The position numbers were made by a program, and so were the translations under genes. This document shows, piece after piece, positions 5,876 through 8,979 of a stretch of DNA of 8,979 bases; position 1 is the first letter of the stretch; every line of letters begins with the position of its first letter. Below the pieces are notes generated by a model. That model was not told the DNA's origin. It did no database searches and was given only the letters and a program-made list of their open reading frames with translations. The stretch covers positions 1 through 8,979 of the forward strand of contig JAUWXH010000044.1 of NCBI GenBank assembly GCA_030616465.1. The letters run 5' to 3'. The DNA comes from Planctomycetota bacterium (GTDB taxonomy: Bacteria > Planctomycetota > Phycisphaerae > UBA1845 > Fen-1342).

Positions 5876-7549
5876 TCAGGGCGTAACCGCAATCCGCGTC
5901 TCGTCGTCCACCGGCCAAGCCGGGCCCAACGACGTCAGCTCACGATGATACTTGATCTGGGCCAGCGGGCCGACCATCTCGATCACCCATTCATACCGAC
6001 GGGAGATCCTCAGGTGATCGGCGTAACCCAACACCTCCACATGAAACTGGTACGCTCTGGTGGTGATGTACGGGGCGATGGCGTGGAACGTAGCCACGTC
6101 CACCGCGTCCAACACCAGCGGCCAGGCCGTCGTTCGCAGCGAATCCGCATCCGCCTGCTGGCGCGTGTCCACGATGGCCGCGGCCGCCTCGAGCGTCATG
6201 CCCGGGATCAACACCAGCACCCGAATCGGCGCGGTATTGATGTTGATCAGCCCCTCGATCGGCTCCTCGGCCTCGTCCAACGAACGAGTGCTGAGGTAAT
6301 CCATGACGTACGGCAACTCTTCGAGCGTGACCGGGCTGTCGGCCAGCTCGGCCGGGGCGGTTCCCCCGGTTCCGCCCTCTTCCCCCTCTGCCACCTCATC
6401 AGTCCGCTGGTAGAGCTCCGCCGGGCTACCGATCTGGCTGAAGTCGAAGTTGCCGCCTTTGAGGCTGCCGAGGAATTCCAGTGTCGCGTCGCTGAGCTCG
6501 CCCTCCTGGAAGTACTGCTCGAGCTGCGCCCCAACGGTAAGTGCGTCGGCGTTCAGGTTGATACGCGCCTTGTTGTCGGCGGCGGTATCGACCTCGCGCG
6601 ACCAGATGGTCAGGAAGGGAGCAATCCCGCGATTGAGCTCGCCGTCCTCGTTGTCGTAGTACGGGAACGTTGCGTCGCCGTCGTCCTCGTTGACGTCGAG
6701 CACGCCGTTGCGGTTGACGTCCTCGCCATACAGGATCGCCGCCGAGAAACCCTTCACCAGCAGCAGCTCCTCGACGGTATCGAAGCGCCCGTTCTTGGCG
6801 TTGTAGGCGGGCTCCAGCAGATTGTAGTAATCCTGGCTCTCGGCGCCATCGTCGCGCAGCGTATCGTCTTCGTCCCGCCAGTCGAGCAACGCGTTAATCA
6901 ATTCCTGCGAGTTGTCCAGGCTTAACCCGAACAGCAGCGGGGTGAGCAGCTCGGTGATTTGCTGCTCGGTGGCGGTGTTGAGGTTGAGTTTGCCGGACTC
7001 CGGCGTGACGCCGAAGCGGATCACGTCGGGCAGCCCGTCGAACGTTTGGGCCACGACGCTGTAGCGCCAGGCCGCGACCGGTGCCTCGCCGCTGGCCAGC
7101 ATCTCCCGCCGCGAGGACTCTTCCTGCAAGGGGTCGCTGTCGCGGTCGTAGCTTTCAGCCCAGACCAGCGCGTGGTGGAGGCGCTCGGGCACGTCGAACC
7201 ACAATGCCGAGTTGTCGCGGTCCTCGCGCAGGATCGAAACCACCTCTTCCAACCCGGACTCGGCCACCAGCCGGGCCTGCTGGCCGTCGGCATAAGCGAA
7301 GGCGCCGGCGGTCTCGGCCCGCACGAAGAAGACGAAGCCAGCCATGGTCACCGCCAGCAGGCCGATCAGCGCCAGCACGACCGGGAGGATGAACGCGTGC
7401 CGCGGGTGAGCAGTGCCCCACCTCCCCAGAGGTGGAGGACCCGGACGATGAGCCGCGGACTTCAGTCCGCGCGGCGCCGCGCAGGCTGAAGCCTGCGGCT
7501 CTTTACGACCGCTTCTGTCAGGCGCTCTGTGTCGAGGCCAGGCACTCAA
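5876..7549 (-). CDS. gspK: GspK-like minor pseudopilin with an unusually long leader
   Basis: The protein has 557 residues; GspK is usually about 300-350. A prepilin-type hydrophobic helix begins at FILPVVLALIGLL (53 onward), with probable cleavage after Ala52. It has no Glu at +5, as is usual for GspK. GspK hallmarks are visible: GKLNLNTA (186-193), LLDWRDEDD (221-229), GAESQDYYNLLEPAYN (235-250), ELLLVKGFS (261-269) and ININTAPIRVLVLIPG (435-450). An EF-hand-like loop lies at 277-288. An acidic, Gly-rich insert spans about 384-405. GspK caps the pseudopilus tip with GspI and GspJ. The TTG start overlaps the gspJ stop as TTGA and follows GGAGGGAGGG by five bases. No other ATG, GTG or TTG occurs in frame before the hydrophobic helix. 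Residues 17-33 are encoded by a paired palindrome, which accounts for much of the extra leader length. The family call is strong; correct processing of a 52-residue leader is uncertain. Confidence 0.88.
   Translation of the reverse strand: MSAWPRHRAPDRSGRKEPQASACAAPRGLKSAAHRPGPPPLGRWGTAHPRHAFILPVVLALIGLLAVTMAGFVFFVRAETAGAFAYADGQQARLVAESGLEEVVSILREDRDNSALWFDVPERLHHALVWAESYDRDSDPLQEESSRREMLASGEAPVAAWRYSVVAQTFDGLPDVIRFGVTPESGKLNLNTATEQQITELLTPLLFGLSLDNSQELINALLDWRDEDDTLRDDGAESQDYYNLLEPAYNAKNGRFDTVEELLLVKGFSAAILYGEDVNRNGVLDVNEDDGDATFPYYDNEDGELNRGIAPFLTIWSREVDTAADNKARINLNADALTVGAQLEQYFQEGELSDATLEFLGSLKGGNFDFSQIGSPAELYQRTDEVAEGEEGGTGGTAPAELADSPVTLEELPYVMDYLSTRSLDEAEEPIEGLININTAPIRVLVLIPGMTLEAAAAIVDTRQQADADSLRTTAWPLVLDAVDVATFHAIAPYITTRAYQFHVEVLGYADHLRISRRYEWVIEMVGPLAQIKYHRELTSLGPAWPVDDETRIAVTP
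7418..7435. repeat. Third hairpin in the gspK leader region
   Basis: CCACCTC (7418-7424) and GAGGTGG (7429-7435) are perfect seven-base inverted repeats around a CCCA loop. The hairpin lies 15 bases from the nested palindrome and encodes gspK residues 39-44. It may be part of the same repeat cluster. Confidence 0.55.
7451..7500. repeat. 50-base nested palindrome (two inverted 25-base hairpin units)
   Basis: Each half forms its own hairpin: CGCGGACT/AGTCCGCG at 7454-7471 and CGCAGGCT/AGCCTGCG at 7480-7497, both with eight-base arms and a two-base centre. The halves are inverted copies joined at GCGGCGCCGC (7471-7480) and bounded by AGCCGC (7451-7456) and GCGGCT (7495-7500). Comparing one half with the reverse complement of the other gives 21 of 25 identical bases. 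All four differences fall on stem positions that pair with each other. It resembles paired REP-like elements. It lies inside the translated gspK leader (residues 17-33). Confidence 0.8.
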
Positions 7550-8379
7550 AACGGCCCTCCCTCCACGCCGAACATCTCGGCCGCCTGCTGACCGACCCGT
7601 TGGATGCGGCTGCCGAAGAAGCGGTCGGCCGCCAGAATGCGGATGACCATGCTGTACCGGTCGGCGTGCTCCCGATCGTCACCGAGCGGGTACTGGTCAA
7701 GCGTAAACTCGTCGAGGTCCTGATCCTCCAACTCATGCTCGGTGATCGAGTTGAAGCCGACGGTCACCTGGATGAGTTGCGGCAGCGAGTTGCCCTCGGT
7801 GATGGACCACTCGACGTCCCACTCCACGCCATCGAAGTAGCGGAACTCGATATAGCCAATCTCGTGCGACCACAGGTCGGTGCGGATGTCGAACGGGTCT
7901 TCCTCATCGACCAGGAACTGGTTGAGAGTTTTCTTCTCGGTCCGCAACAGGCCGCCGACCAGCGGCTCACCCTCCTCAGTGGTCTCGTAAGGGTCGATCC
8001 ACAGCCCGTAGGAAACGAGCGTCAGATCGTGCTGGGCGGGCGGCGGGTCGTCCCACTCGTCCAGGAACTCGTACTGGTGTGCACCCGGCATCACGGCGGT
8101 GAGGAAGGTAATGTTGCGCCGGTCACCGACCAGCCGCTGTTCCATCGGAAACCCGACCTCCTCCGCGCCTACACAGCCGCGCAGCTCGACCGCGATGCGC
8201 TGGAGGACCTGGCGGGCGATCTCGGTGCGGTCGGCGGCGGCGGCGCAATGGCGACGAGTCTGGGCGGCTTCCCAGGAAAAGGTGAGCAGCGCGCTCAGCA
8301 GCATCACCATCAGCGAGATCGAGATGACGACCTCGAGCAAGGTGAGCCCGCGCGTGTGGTTAGGGAAGGTCCGGATCAT
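7546..8379 (-). CDS. gspJ: GspJ-like minor pseudopilin
   Basis: The protein has 277 residues. The prepilin signature is clear: a short basic leader ending in TRG, cleavage expected after Gly11, then LTLLEVVISISLMVML with Glu16 at mature position +5 and a hydrophobic helix to about residue 33. A soluble domain follows, with an amphipathic helix (about 40-65) and a strand-rich region, including the acidic stretch at about 105-180. GspJ forms the pseudopilus tip with GspI and GspK. Assignment as J rather than another minor pseudopilin rests on size and on its place directly before gspK, so it is partly contextual. The ATG at 8379 overlaps the upstream stop as ATGA. The ribosome binding site there is weak (GGCGG), so coupling to the previous gene is likely. 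The gene ends in a TTGA overlap with gspK. Confidence 0.78.
   Translation of the reverse strand: MIRTFPNHTRGLTLLEVVISISLMVMLLSALLTFSWEAAQTRRHCAAAADRTEIARQVLQRIAVELRGCVGAEEVGFPMEQRLVGDRRNITFLTAVMPGAHQYEFLDEWDDPPPAQHDLTLVSYGLWIDPYETTEEGEPLVGGLLRTEKKTLNQFLVDEEDPFDIRTDLWSHEIGYIEFRYFDGVEWDVEWSITEGNSLPQLIQVTVGFNSITEHELEDQDLDEFTLDQYPLGDDREHADRYSMVIRILAADRFFGSRIQRVGQQAAEMFGVEGGPF
7555..7564 (-). promoter_or_regulatory. Strong ribosome binding site for the TTG start of gspK
   Basis: The minus strand reads GGAGGGAGGG ending five bases before the TTG at 7549. It lies in the last codons of gspJ, whose C-terminus EGGPF it also encodes. It supports a true start upstream of the palindromic repeat rather than a start inside or after it. 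Confidence 0.7.
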
Positions 8380-8979
8380 CGTCCGCCGCTCGCTTCGTCC
8401 CGCATGCGCTGGAAGTCTTCGATCGTAAGGGGCTGGGACGGACCGCCTTCGGCGCCGCCCCGACCACCGGGTCTGCCCTCCCCACCGCCCCGGCCGCCGC
8501 GCCCGCCCCCGCCGGAAAACCCTCCGCCGCCCATGCCCTGCATCATTTCCTCGAGCGGCAGGTTCTCGGCCTGGCCGCCCAGGCGGTTGCGGATCATCTC
8601 CTGCAGGTCGGCCGGTGGTCCGCCGCCGCCCCCCCGCCCGCCGCGGGTCGCGCTCATGAACTGCTCCAACAACGGCAACAACTGCGGCAGGAGTTCCAGC
8701 AGCAGCTCGGGGTCGAGCGAAACCAACTCCTGCGGGTTCATCGCCGAGGGGTCGAAACCCATAATGGGCATGAGTTCCGAGATTTGGGTGAGCTGCTCCT
8801 CGGTCAGGCCGAAATCCTCTGCCAGATCGATCAGGCCGGGCTCGGCTTTCAACAGATTCAGGCGGCAGATCACCCGCGCGCCCTCGATGGTGTCGCGAAG
8901 CTCGGGGTCTTCCTGGAAGAGGACGTCAATGGTGACCAGCCCGATCCCTTCGAGGTCCACCTCCACCGGCTCGATGGTC
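8376..8979 (-). CDS. Unrecognised protein with Gly/Arg-rich C-terminus, 5' end outside window
   Basis: The frame is open to the window edge, giving 200 visible residues; the true start is probably upstream. An internal GTG at 8966 is possible but lies mid-strand in the fold and lacks support. The visible part begins with strand-like sequence (IEPVEVDLEGIGLVTIDVLF), then predicted helices rich in Leu, Met, Glu and Pro, including LDPELLLELLPQLLPLLEQF. After that comes a low-complexity Gly/Arg-rich stretch with repeated GGRGG-type motifs, a short helical insert (PADLQEMIRNRL to MMQGMG), and a charged end (LTIEDFQRMRDEASGGR). It sits where gspI or gspH usually precedes gspJ and overlaps gspJ by ATGA. 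It may be a minor pseudopilin with a long disordered tail, but the prepilin leader is not visible and I do not recognise the fold. Function is left open. Confidence 0.7.
   Translation of the reverse strand, partial: TIEPVEVDLEGIGLVTIDVLFQEDPELRDTIEGARVICRLNLLKAEPGLIDLAEDFGLTEEQLTQISELMPIMGFDPSAMNPQELVSLDPELLLELLPQLLPLLEQFMSATRGGRGGGGGPPADLQEMIRNRLGGQAENLPLEEMMQGMGGGGFSGGGGRGGRGGGEGRPGGRGGAEGGPSQPLTIEDFQRMRDEASGGR

Noticed and set aside
4583..6925. 780-codon open frame on the plus strand
   Set aside because: It is antisense to gspL and gspK, which are firmly recognised. The translation is rich in Arg, His, Gln and Asp and lacks domain structure.
1..8979. RNA genes, CRISPR arrays, insertion sequences, defence genes
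   Set aside because: I looked on both strands and saw no tRNA-like cloverleaf, spaced direct repeats, transposase or integrase signature. The whole window is accounted for by the secretion cluster.

Overview
The window is a GC-rich stretch (above 60% G+C by eye) that carries one gene cluster. Every supported gene is on the minus strand, so transcription runs from high to low coordinates. The cluster encodes inner-membrane, pseudopilin and outer-membrane parts of a type II secretion (T2SS) or type IV pilus-like machine. I suspect Planctomycetota or a related phylum, because of the secretin with many N-modules, the EF-hand-like loop in GspK, the Arg/Gly-rich low-complexity stretches and the paired palindromic element. 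That placement is inference; no marker gene for taxonomy is present.

Layout in transcription order. (1) 8979-8376: C-terminal part of an unrecognised protein with a Gly/Arg-rich tail, in the slot where gspI or gspH usually sits. (2) 8379-7546: GspJ-like minor pseudopilin. (3) 7549-5876: GspK-like minor pseudopilin, whose 52-residue leader contains a paired palindromic repeat. (4) 5860-4223: GspL, a PilM-like plus PilN-like fusion. (5) 4226-3114: a protein with a GspM/PilO-like front and a GspC/PilP-like back. (6) A 316-base gap without a convincing gene, holding a possible promoter and a small hairpin. (7) 2797-1: an exceptionally long GspD/PilQ-type secretin, cut by the window edge before its membrane barrel.

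The first five genes are tightly coupled: ATGA, TTGA and ATGA overlaps at three junctions, and 15 bases at the fourth. Two genes start with TTG behind Shine-Dalgarno sequences. The expected assembly is: GspJ and GspK (probably with an upstream GspI) form the pseudopilus tip; GspL and GspM form the inner-membrane platform that would couple to a GspE ATPase not seen here; the HR/PilP-like domain on the GspM-like protein would contact the periplasmic N0 domain of the secretin, replacing a separate GspC.

The most distinctive points are the secretin with an N0 domain and at least eight N1-like modules, several with Arg/Gly-rich loops at the same place in the fold; the apparent GspM-GspC fusion; and the nested palindrome translated inside the GspK leader, whose two halves differ only at compensating stem positions. 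I saw no RNA gene, CRISPR array, insertion sequence or integrase.
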